DNA of 64,000 bases from the NCBI GenBank assembly GCA_028023455.1, contig JAQFVV010000013.1, positions 7,656,411 through 7,720,410 of the forward strand, written 5' to 3'. The first letter of the stretch is position 1, and the number at the start of each line of letters is the position of its first letter. Of the stretch, positions 11,761-25,000 are shown piece after piece. This stretch comes from Epiperipatus broadwayi. Lineage: Eukaryota > Onychophora > Udeonychophora > Euonychophora > Peripatidae. Both the position numbers and the translations under genes were made by a program. A model generated the notes under the pieces. It ran no database searches, was not told the DNA's origin, and saw only the letters and a program-made list of their open reading frames with translations.

Positions 11761-13750
11761 CTACTAATATATCAAGATTTTTACTATTTGACGATTCTAT
11801 TTTAATATTTTTATCTATATAATTTTTATTTTACTTTTTAAAAGCGTATGATAAATTTTAGGAACATATGAAAGTTTTACCTATTTTATATTGTCTGATT
11901 CACTATTATTACCTAAATTATATTGTTTATAATTAAATAATATATTTCTAATACTTCTAGGGTTATATCCGTAACTAGTATACAATTTTATAAATTGCTC
12001 TTTTTGTAAAGTAGCTATCCTTCTATCCGTGTTATATTTGCCATTGTTATTTTTAAAATTTTTAATAACTGCCATTTTTTGTATCCATGCCTGTTGCGAA
12101 TCTATAGAAATAATTTTTCTTAATTTATCTTCTTTAATGAAGTGTTTTAATATAATTATACTATTATCATCTACCTCTATCTCTATATCTAAATACTTTA
12201 TTTTAACATCAATTTCTATGATTGTAAATTTTATATTATCCATATTATTATTAAGTTCATTATAAGTCTTTTTTATAACTCTTTTATTACCAATTATTAA
12301 TATATCATCAATATACCTAAAGTAATGTATTATATCTTGATTTTCTATTCTATTATTAACAATTTTCATTTCCATTTCATTGATAAATATTGATGACATT
12401 AATCTGCTAATTGCACACCCCATTACCCATCCCTTATGTATACTCCAATATTCACTATTATATTTAAAATATAAACTATTATGTATTAAAATTAAACCTT
12501 CTTCTATAATATTAATTACCTCTGTATCATTAATATGCATATATAATTTCTGTATTAATATTTCTATATTTTTTATTCTTGGAATGCTAAGATACATCTT
12601 CCAGATATCCAACGAATATACTTTGGTTTCTATTCAATTTTGTCATATTTAACTTATTTATAATAGTCTCTCTATTTTTACTGCAAAACTCCCCATAACC
12701 AATAATGCTTACTATCCACTTATTTAAATACTTACAAAATTTCTGCAGAACAAAATCAGTAAAATTAAACAATAATCTCAATCGATTATTCTCTTTATGA
12801 GTTTTTACCTTAGTAAATAAATATGGATTTTCATAAGAAGAAGGATATAAAAATTTATATTGATTTGTATTAATTTTTTTTTCTCCTTCCATTTTTTGTA
12901 ATAATTTTTTATATTTATTTTTTATTATGTTATTAGGATCTTTTGATAATCTTTCATATCCTTCTTTTTTTATTTCACACTATAGCCTGTCTATATAATC
13001 CTTAGAATATAAAAACACAAATCTATTACCTTTATCCACTTTACATATTGTTATTTTTTCATTTTTACATATATTTATTTCTTTAGTAATCCTTTTATAT
13101 TTATATTCTTGCTTAGAAGTTTTTATATCATATAATTGTTTGTTCAATAAATAATTTAATTTCTTATCTTCCATAGAAATATTCACCAGTTCTATATCAG
13201 TAGTTATTTTCTTTTTAACATCATTATCCACAAATGGTATAAAAGATGAACTTTTACGTAATAAAATATTTTGTTCTATAGAAAATTTATATCTTGTTAA
13301 ATTTATGAAATTCCTTGTTGTAATTAATATATTCATAACACATTTTATCCTTTATATCCATATATAAATCTTTACACCAATATTTCTTCCACATTCATTT
13401 CCATTTTTTATTATATTTAATATGTATTCTTCGACTCCATTTAATTCTATAGTTGTATAAAAAAGCCATAAATTTATCCCATGCATTTATTTTCCTTAAT
13501 AATGATTTTGTAACTTTCCTTAAACATTTAAATTTATCTATACTACCATTAAATGTATTATATTTTTCATTTATAAAAGTTTTCAAAATATAATTCTCTA
13601 ATTTTTGTTTTAATTTCCAGTTATTTGATATCCTTTTATTACTTTTAACATAAATTTTACAAGCGTTATAACTTCTACAACTATTTAAATATGTTAATTG
13701 TCCTTTAATTTTCTCTATATGTCAATTCTTTTACCTTTCCCATCTCCTTT
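11340..13750 (-). mobile_element. Penelope-like retroelement (PLE) copy 1, with GIY-YIG endonuclease
   Basis: Minus-strand broken frames run in order. An N-terminal Lys-rich part (12980-13586) comes first. Early RT motifs follow (12587-12892, PYLFTKVKTHKENNRLRLLF). The RT core (11881-12612) has HKGWVMGCAISRLMSSIFIN, HYFRYIDDILII with the catalytic YxDD, and KIKYLDIEIEV. The C-terminal GIY-YIG nuclease (11335-11760) has GIVYKITCGVC then MVYYG, then AKEHNNVINRRDD and the ...HRIDC region. The RT plus C-terminal GIY-YIG order is diagnostic of endonuclease-bearing PLEs. Frameshifts at the RT/nuclease and N-terminal junctions make it inactive. Its 3' tail is displaced to 4026-4165. Confidence 0.88.
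11881..12612 (-). pseudogene. PLE copy 1 reverse transcriptase core
   Basis: 243 open codons. The segment GWVMGCAISRLMSSIFINEM corresponds to the usual PLE G-x-AMG-SPLSP box, with the second half diverged. RYIDDILIIGN is the catalytic box, with both aspartates intact. KYLDIEIEV and later QQAWIQKMA follow. It overlaps the upstream frame (12587-12892) by 26 bp, which marks a frameshift, not a genuine second gene. Confidence 0.85.
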
Positions 13751-13885
13751 AAATCAAGCTTGCCCTTCATATATATCTATAAATGTTCCATGACACAATA
13801 GAGTCTATGTAGATTAACAAATTCTTAAATGTTATAATTTGAACATCTAAAATATAAGGAACTAAATCCTTTATGTTGCTTTTGC

Positions 13886-15305
13886 AAATTAAAAATAAAT
13901 CCTAGACATGATATAGAATAAAATACCTTTATATAACAACAAAATAATATAGGACAATAGCTTTAATATAATCATATAATCAAAATATAGAAAAGCTCTT
14001 TTCGGCAATTTTTAATTTTTGCCCTTTTCAATATGTCTTGGTTAACTACAAAAAACAACCTATATTCCATACATAGCGACATCTACTGGCTCTATATAAA
14101 ATTAACACAAGCCTATAATTATACTTTACTATTTTTATAATAATATACATTATATAACCCTCCATTCGTTTTTCATTGTCCAATTATTGGTTAAATTAAT
14201 TGATGTTTTATAAATGTTCATACAATTATTTCTGTTATAATTAGTGTAATTAGTTTCATATATATTTCTTCTATTAATTTCTTTAATATAATTTTATGGG
14301 CTTAGATTCTTAACACAATCTATGCTATGTTCATATTTTAAGTAGTGAATATATAATGCAGATCTGTCATCTCTTCTATTAATAGCACTGTTATGTTCTT
14401 TAGCCCTTTCTTCCAATTATTTCACTGTATGACCATAATAAACCATACTGCAAACTCCACAAATAATTTTATATACTATACCTTTTTTATATTTTATATC
14501 ATCTTTTATTTTATAATTCCCTACTAATATATCAAGATTTTTACTATTTGACCATCCTATTTTAATATTTTTATCTATATAATTTTATTTTTATTTTTTT
14601 TTAAATGTGTTATAAATTTTAGGACTATATAAAAGTTTTATCCATTTTATATTGTCTGATTCACTATTATTACCTAAATTATATTGTTTATAATTAAATA
14701 ATATATTTCTAATACTTCTAGGGTTATATCCATAACTAGTATACAATTTTATAAATTGCTCTTTTTGTAAAGTAGCTATCTTTCTAACCATGTTATATTT
14801 GTCATTATTATTTTTAAAATTTTTAATATCTGCCATTTTTTGTATCCATGCCTGTTGCGAATCCATAGAAATAATTTTTCTTAATTTATCTTCTTTAATG
14901 AAGTGTTTTAATATATTTATGTTATTATCATCTACCTCTATCTCTACATCTAAATATTTTATTTTAATATCAATTTTTATGATTGTAAATTTTATATTAT
15001 CCATATTATTATTAAGTTCATTATAAGCCTTCTTTATAACTCTTTTATTATCAATTATTAATATATCATCGACATATCTAAAGTAATATATTATATCTTT
15101 ATTTTCTATTCTATTATTAACAATTTTCATTTCCATTTCATTGATAAATATTGACGACATTAATCCGCTAATTGCACACCCCATTACACATCTTATATGT
15201 ATACTCCAATATTCACTATTATATTTAAAATATAAACTATTATGTATTAAAATTAAACCTTCTTCTATAATATTAATTCTCTCTGCATCATTAATATGAA
15301 CATAT
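13886..15305 (-). mobile_element. PLE copy 2, 5'-truncated, head to tail with copy 1
   Basis: Same family as copy 1 at high nucleotide similarity. The RT part (14591-15184) has MGCAISGLMSSIFINEMEMK and YYFRYVDDILII. The nuclease remnant (14100-14480) has GIVYKIICGVC, MVYYGHT, ERAKEHNSAINRRDD. It is cut at about 15305 at its 5' side. Unlike copy 1 it keeps an uninterrupted 3' tail (13886-14110). Confidence 0.85.
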
Positions 15306-15949
15306 AATTTCTATCTTAATAGGTACTAAGTATGGAATTAATCCAACTAACATATAATCTGATATAGCATGCACAAAAATTATTTTCACAAGTTTAAAAA
15401 TTTTAAAGTTATTAGTATAACAAATCCATAAAAAAAAAACAAAGTCCACAGTTTTATGTCTATTAGAATATTTACAAACATTTAATGTGAACACCATTTC
15501 CAACAAGCACACATTCTTGTTTTTCATACATATACATACTTATTATGTAAAAAGCATGCTATCACAACATGTTCTAAACTTTAGCTGAATATGCATATCA
15601 AATTTTATTTCAAAATATCATTCAACACATTAAGTTTTTCCATGAATTCATTAGTTATTAACAAAATAAAAACATAGCCAGATAGTCATGGTTTATATCA
15701 TCATACAAATATCATCTAACCAATGATAATTTTATGAATAACCTCTTAAGAAGAGACCTACACACTATTTCTATAAGTCTCAATTTCATATTTTATTTTG
15801 GATGCAAAATTATATAATACTAGGATGGGAGAGACAAAACTCTATCCACATATTAATTACTTAATACTGTAACATTTTTATGTATTTTTAGCCTGATCAA
15901 CAAAATAGTAAAAATTATATAAAAATGAATTAGAAAATGTTTTTCTTAC

Positions 15950-16094
15950 TTGCTGCTGGATTAGATGAAAAATATTTTATCATAAACTGCTGAAACTGAG
16001 GAATTCTCCATAATAACAAAACTAATGAATTTAATGCTATTATGACAGAAACAACTCGTTGACCTTCAGATAAACTTCTCCAGTAATCATTTGC
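15950..16094 (-). CDS. PARL: PARL coding exon 4 (last exon in window)
   Basis: 145 bp, 48 codons plus one base. Acceptor TTTTGCAG|GCA, donor GCAA|GTAAGA. It encodes ANDYWRSLSEGQRVV, then a hydrophobic helix (SVIIALNSLVLLLWR), then PQFQQFMIKYFSSNPAA. Human PARL has WWNNLSDGQRTVTGIIAANVLVFCLWR and MIRYFTSNPAS at this point. This is the first helix of the rhomboid core. The next exon, with the HxxxN motif, should lie left of position 1; I found nothing like it between 1 and 15949. Confidence 0.93.
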
Positions 16095-19000
16095 CTGCAA
16101 AACAAATGTTTAAATGAATGTGTGTATATACACATATAAAAAGATTGAAATATCACAATGACAAGTAATTACAATTTAAAAAAGCAAAGAAGAATGACTG
16201 TTTTTATTAAACATAGTTAATTAAAAATATGCTTTTCTGCTTATAACAATTTATAATGTAGTCCAAAAAATATATATATATAATAAACTGTTTATTTTAA
16301 AGCTACTTTAAAAATTGCAATAGCATGGCTGTATAAGCCTTCGAACTGAGATAGATGCATAACTCATGCAATTTTTAGTTTGAATAAAAATATTCGAAAC
16401 TACGATCCATAAATCATATTCACTACAGTATTATTCATAAATAATACCTGTAGTTGACATGATTTATGGGTGAATATTCCATTACCCAGCAGATTTAAGA
16501 TTCAAACTCCTGTACAATAGTTGATATCTTCTACTTATAGGTTGAGAATACTCTGCAAGAGACCTTTTTTTTTCTTTTTTTTATTTTATTTTTTTATTAC
16601 TTTAATAATTGAATTATTAATTTCCAATCTAATTTTGTTTTTTATTAATAAATAAATAAACCTGAAAAACATTACAGAATAATAAATATTACATTATTTA
16701 ATACAAAAAAAAAGCTTCTTTTGCCAATGTTTATTGCCTTCTTCAATATGATTTATATATTATTATGAATGTTTGTAGATAATTATATTTAGTGGCATCT
16801 GGATTTCTTTTTTTCATTAATTTTTTTTCCAATAATTTCACTATTCAGTAACAAAGTTTCAAATAAATCAAGTATTCTTCATTTTGTTTAATTCAAGTAT
16901 TCATAAATTTTTTACTTTTATAATATGCCAAAATGATTTTTGACTACTAAACAACTATCAATATCTTCACTCACATTATCCTCCTCAGTTTTTATCTCTT
17001 TGAATTTGTGATGGTCATGATTTTTTGTTTTACAAGAAGAGTTCTTCACACACCACTCTAGAGCTATTTACTATAAGCTTGAATAATAAATAATCAGCAA
17101 TGATATAATGCTCTTATATTTCCATCCACAGACTGTTTTCTGGTTTTTGCCTTCAAAAATGGCAATTAGGATTCAAAGATGGACTAATGCACTTGCACAA
17201 CTAGCAAGTGTCCTTTACTCCTTTATATTAATCAAGCTAACAGATAGAAATTTTAAAAAAAAAGTTTCAAATTAATCCAACTGGCTTGCACTGCTATATA
17301 GATCTGACATCAGGGGAGTTTCTAAATATTTTAAAAACCTGTTTTATATCAATTTTAATCTCAATTTTTTTTATTTACTCATTATGTGATTTTGTTTCTC
17401 CAATTGACACGCTCTTTTCAAACTTGACTAAAGTGTTAACTTTCTAAATAATATTACTTATATAATGTCATAATTATAATACATGAATATAATAAAAAAA
17501 CAAGTCAGACGTCACATGACTTAATTTAATAAAACTCATATTTACAAATGTTATATATAGAGCTCGCAAAATAAGCTCTTAACAAGCTTTGAAAATATCC
17601 TCAACCCCAGACTGGTTTCTGCTTCTGGCATCGTTAGTGAGGTGCCAGGATATTCAATCATTAGATTAAAAATACTAGGACAAGCCCAGCACTTTATCTA
17701 ATATATAACTATTGAATAGAAAATCTGAAATTGTCAGACATCCATATGTCTTCCAATCCAGCTATCTAACTCAAATAGCCATATGGGACTGAACTAAATT
17801 CAGATACATCATATATTAATAGCTTTAGCAACATAAAATCGCCAAACTTAATAGCAAAAAATAAAATAATAAAAAATAAAACCAGATGACACATGACTTA
17901 ATTTAATAAAGCTCGTATTTACAAATGTTATATATAGAGCTATTGAGGATATTCTCAAAGCTTGTTAAGAGCTTATTTTGCAAACTCTATATATAATACA
18001 TGAATATAAACATCAATTTTAAGTTTCATTCAAATATATTAACTATATAGTGCTCACTTATATTTACTATATAATCTGATTAGAGATACTAGAATAAATT
18101 GTGATAAAAGAATATCTAGAATGATAACTACTATAAACCATTGATTGAGTATGATTATTTAGATGTTATCTAATGTCTAAATATCATAATAGAATAATAA
18201 ACAGCTTGAGAGTTTATAAATAACTCTTCTCACTTTTAACTAATCCTGAAATGATAAGTTATGATTTACATTGAGATTAATCTTGACTTAGCTATAAGAC
18301 TGTTTGATTATTTGTTGCCATATAACTTATATATATTTAGATTGTTGATATTTGTAATTTGTTGCTAGAAGCTGAGATATATTCTCTTTTAATGAAGATT
18401 TTAAAGAATTATACGTATTGGTGCTTTAATGAAAATATAAAATAATGAGCATGGTAGTAGCTCTAAACAATCTTTATCAATAAATGCCACAAGAGAAGGC
18501 ATTCAAAATCTCTATCTAGAATTATCCTCATCCCCAAACTGGTTTCAAGCTATTGGCTATCATCAGCGAGTCGCTTGGATATTCAAACACTAGATCCAAA
18601 ATACCAACTCAAGGCCAGCACTAATCTGATACTTAACTATTAAGTTTAACTATCAAGTAAAGTCATGTGATGTATGACTTCATTTACTATTAATGAAAAT
18701 ATAAATAGCTATACTAGATTTATCTATGATATTTTATTATAAAAGCATTGATTCAACTTCTGTGACTGAAGACTTTGTGAATATATAATAGTTAAAAACT
18801 AAAAATTGATGTTTTTTAAAAAAATATTTGACTAATTATTTGAGTGATCAAAATCTTATTCTAAAATATTATTCTAAAATTTTTATCTAATTTTGGGCTG
18901 ACAATTTATATTACTAAAATAATTACAAGTGCAGTAATTTTTGATTTTTGATCTCTGGGCTCATTGTTCATCTGAAACAGTTGACCAAGCTAATACAAAC

Positions 19001-22000
19001 TATCAACAAGAAATCATTTTGAATAAGTAATCAAGATACCATCTCAGAATATTTTTTTTGTTTACATAAACATCAGAGTCAATATTCATTGTCTCTTTCA
19101 TTTTGCTCCACCCTCAGATCAGCTGATTTCAAGCTGATTTGCTCTCATCAGTGAAGTACCCTCAGATCAGCTGATTTCAAGCTGATTTGCTCTCATCAGT
19201 GAGGGATAGTATATAAAACTTGTTTTTGTTTTTCATATATATATATATCTACTCAAATATGTTCCAAAACTTTCATTACAACAAACCTGCATATGAATTA
19301 TTGTTCTATTCAAGTCTCTAATTTGTTTTGCTTGCTTTCACTTATTACAGTGACTACAAAGAACATCATTTAAAACAATGTATACTTTTCTTTTTTTGAA
19401 ATCTTAAATCTTCTGCCCAAAGGCAAATTGGAGTAATTAAAACTAGTGTAATAATCAAGTGATAACCCTTGATCATTATCTGTAGTACTTTTCCATTGCT
19501 AATCATTTAACATAATTCATTCTAGTATCTAGAGTCCATTACATCATTAAGAAGAGAATTCTATTATTAGCAATGCAAAAGCTAAAATAATTAATTATGT
19601 ATAGATTATTTTGTAAATTATTTGACAAATGTTTCTATTAAAAAATAAATAATTTTGAAGTTAATAATTTTTCAAAACTATGTGTCCGATATAGTTTCTT
19701 AAGCATCAAACTTATTCAAATTAAATACAATTAACATTAAATATTCAGTCACAGACAGTGCTGCCACATAGATAAGAGGCACCTTTGTACAGAGTAGATT
19801 TTAGCACAAACACACATCCCAACTATCTGAAATAAAATTTGTAAATTAAAAGACATTTTTTTCTGGTGCTTTCACAAGAAAACCTTCAAAATACGTCTTT
19901 GTCATTTAGCATGTTTTGCTAAATACTTTATGTGTTTTATTCATTTATTTCTATAAAATAAACCTGGAGAATAAAACACATGCTAAAATAAAACAAATTA
20001 ATGTTTAAAAAAATAATTTTTGAAACATTAATTAAATAATACCTTAAAACAAAAATATTTATTTAGTATATTTGAAATTTTTTCTTTCAAAAGTTGTATT
20101 ATTTTTTGGACAATCCTGCAAAATTGCTAATAGAGATAGGAAATATCTGCAAATAATATAATTTTTTAAATATCTAAGTGTTCTTATCACATTTAAAAGA
20201 ACCACCACTACCACACACACCCATAAAAATATTGCACTACTCTCCTCTCCCTTCTCAGGCTGGCTCTGATATTATATAGGTAATTCTAGTTTGCTTACCT
20301 TGTTATTAAAAATATTATCTATAGCTAGAGTATGATTTAGGGAATGCTTCATTTCTGAGCTTTATCCTGCATAGCAAGGAGAAAAAGTCCAGTTTGTCTC
20401 CATTATTCTTTCTGAACCAATATTTACATCAACTTTAACTAGCAAGTCAATAATTCATTAAAAATATTTTGTTTGTTTGAGAAATCATTCGAAATCTCTC
20501 ATGCATAAACTTATTCATGTTTTCTATTAAGAAAGTAATATTCCTTCAATAATTAAATATTTACACTATTATTTAATTTTTTATGTGATGTTATTGCATT
20601 ATTAATAACTATAATTTATTATATACATAGTCCAATATTTTAAATTTTCATACTTCTATTGTTTATTGATATAATTTTTATATCCAAACTAAGTCAATTT
20701 TAAATAATACAACTAATATAATTCTTACATCCCATTAGCACCTTCTTGTTAAAAAATTCTTTGTTTTAAAAATCCATTAGTTACTTTTAATTTAGAATCT
20801 CACATGCATAAGTTGTTTATGTTTTCTATTAATAAAAATAGTTTCACTTGTTTTCGTTCAATAATAAAATATTTACACTATTATACTATTTTATTCTTTA
20901 ACACTTATTAATAACTAAATTTTATTATATATATTATATTTTATTATATAATTCAACAATTAGGGATTTGGCCATGATTTATTTAAGAAAGAAATTTTTA
21001 ATTTTCATTCTTACATTGTTTATTCAATATATTTTTAGAAGAAATTAAAATGCCTTACACCTTATTTTGTACACTTATAGGTTGATTATGTTGGATAACT
21101 ATTTTGAAAAAAAAATTAAATACTTGGTTTAATTCACTAGATACATTTTTTAAACTTTGTCAATAGTGTTGTTATGTAGGGGTTTGCATTAAATAACATC
21201 ATTACAATGAAATTTGCTAAAAATTAAATATTTTGGCTTGCAATAGTATCTTTTTAAAAATTGTTTTCTACTCAATCTGTTTTCCTTGAATTAGGACCAT
21301 AGCATAGATTATGGATCAATTATTAGTTTTTAGCTAGAGAACAAACCCGAATTCACATCCAAGAGAAACCTGTTTAGTAAAATACAACATACAAAAAAAA
21401 GATAATATCATTATTAAAAATAGAAAAGACTATTTAGTAAAATGTGTAAAAAGATAATATGACATAATAAAAAAAAAGAGAAAGATAATATTGTTATTAA
21501 AAAAGTTTTGCACAAGACAGCATTGTAATTGATCCTAAGACCTCACATTAACTCTGTAAAATATCATTGATAAATATAATTTCATCAAATACAGAATTAT
21601 TGTAATTATAAAATAATATTTTTAAAATAAGTTTTATTTTTAAACTAATTATTAATAATAATATGTTACTTTTTATATAAATTAGGATATTTAAATAAAA
21701 GTGATGGGAAATCATATTTCTAGCAATGAAGCAATTTGACAATATAAACATTTTTATTTACATATAAATTTTATTAATTATCTTGGTGTCTTGGCACCCC
21801 CACGATGAAGCACTTTTGTGCCTCATACAACCTGCTCACCTGCACGTGGCAGCCATGGTCTTAGATAATTATGCAAATATAAAATTAATGTTATGAAAAG
21901 GTACTTAAACATATACTGCATATGTTGCATCTCAGAAGACTGCTAACATTCTTAGATTCTCAATTATTTTTGGAAGTATAGAATAATAGAATTGTATCTG

Positions 22001-25000
22001 CATTAAATAAAGTATATAGAAGATTGTTATTATTGCTTGTTTACATTAGTATTGTAATATCAACCTTATTAAGTTAACACCATACAAATAGTTAAAGTGT
22101 ATGTCTTTTTATTGGGAAAAAATTATCAAAGACATTAAAAAATGTTAAATTACACTCATTTTATAAAATTAAATATATTGAATTAAAATACCAAATATTA
22201 ATTTAATTCTTTTCATGAAATATTTTTTATATTTTTTAAATGTAAACCCATAAAGAGATATATAGAAATGAAAAGCAAAAATGCTTATGATAAAATATCA
22301 CAATGTATTTTATTTTCAAATTTCTATAGCTTCCTCTTAGTTAATAAATCATCAATAGGTTAATTAATGTTCCCTTTTCATAATTAATACATTATAAATT
22401 TGTTTTCATTCTTTTTAATTTTATTTTTACTGTCAAGTGACATTTTGCATATTAGTTTTGTATAATAATCATTGGGCAGCTGTTAGTTTAATTTTTTCTG
22501 ATAAAAATATAACTTTTCTAAAAATTTGTTATTGAAATATATTTTTTTAAGTGATAAATTTGTTAAATTACAGAAAAATTTTAATTTTCTCTAAACTGCA
22601 AGTTGATGTCTAATTTTCTGCGAGAATATTGTTAGCTTATTATTCATGTGTGTGTGTGTGTGTGGGTATATATATATAAGTGGAAATGGTTCTTTCTTAT
22701 TTTCTGTCCTGCCACTGCTAGAGACGTCATTTCCGCAAAAACTGCAGAAATATTCAGAGTAGGGGGCCAAAAGCAGACAACGCAACTTCTGGCCACTAGA
22801 TGGCGCTGTTCGCCATGCGTATGCACAGCAACAGTATGCCATGTGGCCAAAAGCAGACGACGCAAAGTTCCAGCCGCTAGATGGCGTTGTTCACCATGAG
22901 TACACACAGGAACATTATGCCAAGTAGCAACCAGCACTACTGCCCGCTAGGTGGCACTGTCGTCTGCTTTTGGCCACATGGCATACTGTTGCTGTGCATA
23001 CGCATGGTGAACAGCACCATCTAGTGGCCAGAAGTTGCGTCGTCTGCTTTTGTCCCCCTACTCTGAATATTTCTGCAATTTTTGCGGAAATGACGTCTCT
23101 AGCAGTGGCAGGACAAAAAATAAGACAGTACCGTGGAAATATTCATAGTTTACTAGTTAGCATGCTCATAATCTGAGATTTAAATCTAGGAAAAGTATAA
23201 GAATTTTTCAGATAAAAAAAAAAATCAAGTCATATGTAATATTTTTTCAGATAATCATATCAGATTGGCTTTAAGCAACTATTTGCAATTAAATATTGTT
23301 TGGAAAACTAAGTATGGCTATTCTTAGCATAAAAATAAAGGAAGTCCCAAACAATCTGAATTAGTGAATGGAGTATCAATAGTATATAAATAACCTGATT
23401 ATAATATGATGCAATCTTCTTTACCTGGTAAAGGAATGTGTCATACTTCTAAAGGAATCGAGTCTATGATTTACTTTGTTCATATATATACATATAATGT
23501 GTATAATTTTAATCATAGTTTTGCACTTGCAAAGTTACAATCAAAATTGACTTTTAGTATCTGTTAGTAAATCAAAAGCCTTCAAGCAAAGTTCACATAA
23601 ATATAAAAATAATTATTCGAAAAGAATCTGAGAGCATTAATCTAAAGCTATTTAAATCAAGCACAAAAAATATAACTGAAATTAACAACCTTGCCTCAGA
23701 ACAATTCTGTTGAAAACAGCACAATAGTTACAAATACTGTAGAGCATAACTGCTATAAGAATTCCTATACCTATTAATGTATGATAGGGAATCATCATGT
23801 AAATGAGTATAATTATAAAACACATAAAGACCAAACATATTATCACATTTAAATAACAAATACATTTAACTATTTTACCTTCTGCCTCAAAGTTCCTCTT
23901 TTTCCTCGAAAAAAGTGATTTTCATTACTGAATTGTTGTTTAAAAACAGAAAATGCTCTTGTTCGAACATTTTCATATTGCCAAATAGCGGCACCTACAA
24001 AACTACAACTTGTGATCTAAAATATAAATGATGATGAATTACAATTAAATAAATAATATTAAATATAATTGGAATTAACTATAAAATTAATAAACTATTT
24101 TTAAAAATATAAATATTAACTATAGCCAATTTATGATTCATCTGCCTACAATAGCACAAGCTTTCTTTTTATTATATTCATAGTGAAACAAAACAAAGAT
24201 TTTTATAGGTAAAAGATATCACATAACTTATTTTAATTCTTAGGATGATTTGTCTACGCTTTTACAGTGACTCCAAAATAACTTTTCTATCCAAATGAAT
24301 GCCAATATTTTGCCTAAATATAGATAAATTTTTAGTATTTTGGACTGGCAATCTTGGAAATAAAAATGAATTATGTTATATATACATATTCAGTACATAA
24401 AAGTTGATAATTTCCAAATAATTAAATAAAGTTAGGCAAATGGATTGACAAATTTTCTAAAATAGTTTAATGTAAATAAAAAAAAATTGAAAATTCATTT
24501 AATCATCTTATTCATCATTTCCCCACCTAAATTAATTATATGAGGTTGTCAAAATATAATCTTTATACCTTTTTTGTTTTCACTATACATTGATATTGTT
24601 AGTATTTTCTTCCCGATAATAACATAATGATTGTATAGCAATTTTTTGTAATTAGTATTAAAAGTAAGTAGCTGTCAATTTACTTTTCTTTTTCAAATAG
24701 ATTTCAATGTTCATCGGAGATTCAGACTAAATCAAGATAGAGAATATCACACAAAGTTAAAAGGGCAGCTATTATTGACATCAGTACAAAATTGGTGATA
24801 GTACACCAAAAATATATGTATGGGACAAAGTATAGATTATCAAAGATTTTGATATAAGTCCATGGCAATGCATGAATGTGATGTATGATATTGAGGAAAC
24901 AAAAGACAGCAAGAATTAAAACTTTGGAAATGAAATATTAATGAGGAATACCTGAGATCCTTGGACATCTAAAAGAACTAATTAATAGGTTTTAGTGAAG

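Larger units (their letters stand above)
18010..22640. other. PARL intron 3, mostly unremarkable A+T-rich sequence
   Basis: Apart from the separately listed repeats (18440, 19110, 20460, 21781), I see no coding exon, RNA gene or recognisable element. A minus-strand ORF at 21548-21751 has biased hydrophobic composition and looks like chance. Confidence 0.5.

Noticed and set aside
22591-23176. Several ORFs of 68-97 codons on both strands
   Set aside because: They are mirror-image readings of the inverted arms of the 445-bp MITE, with identical peptides from both arms.
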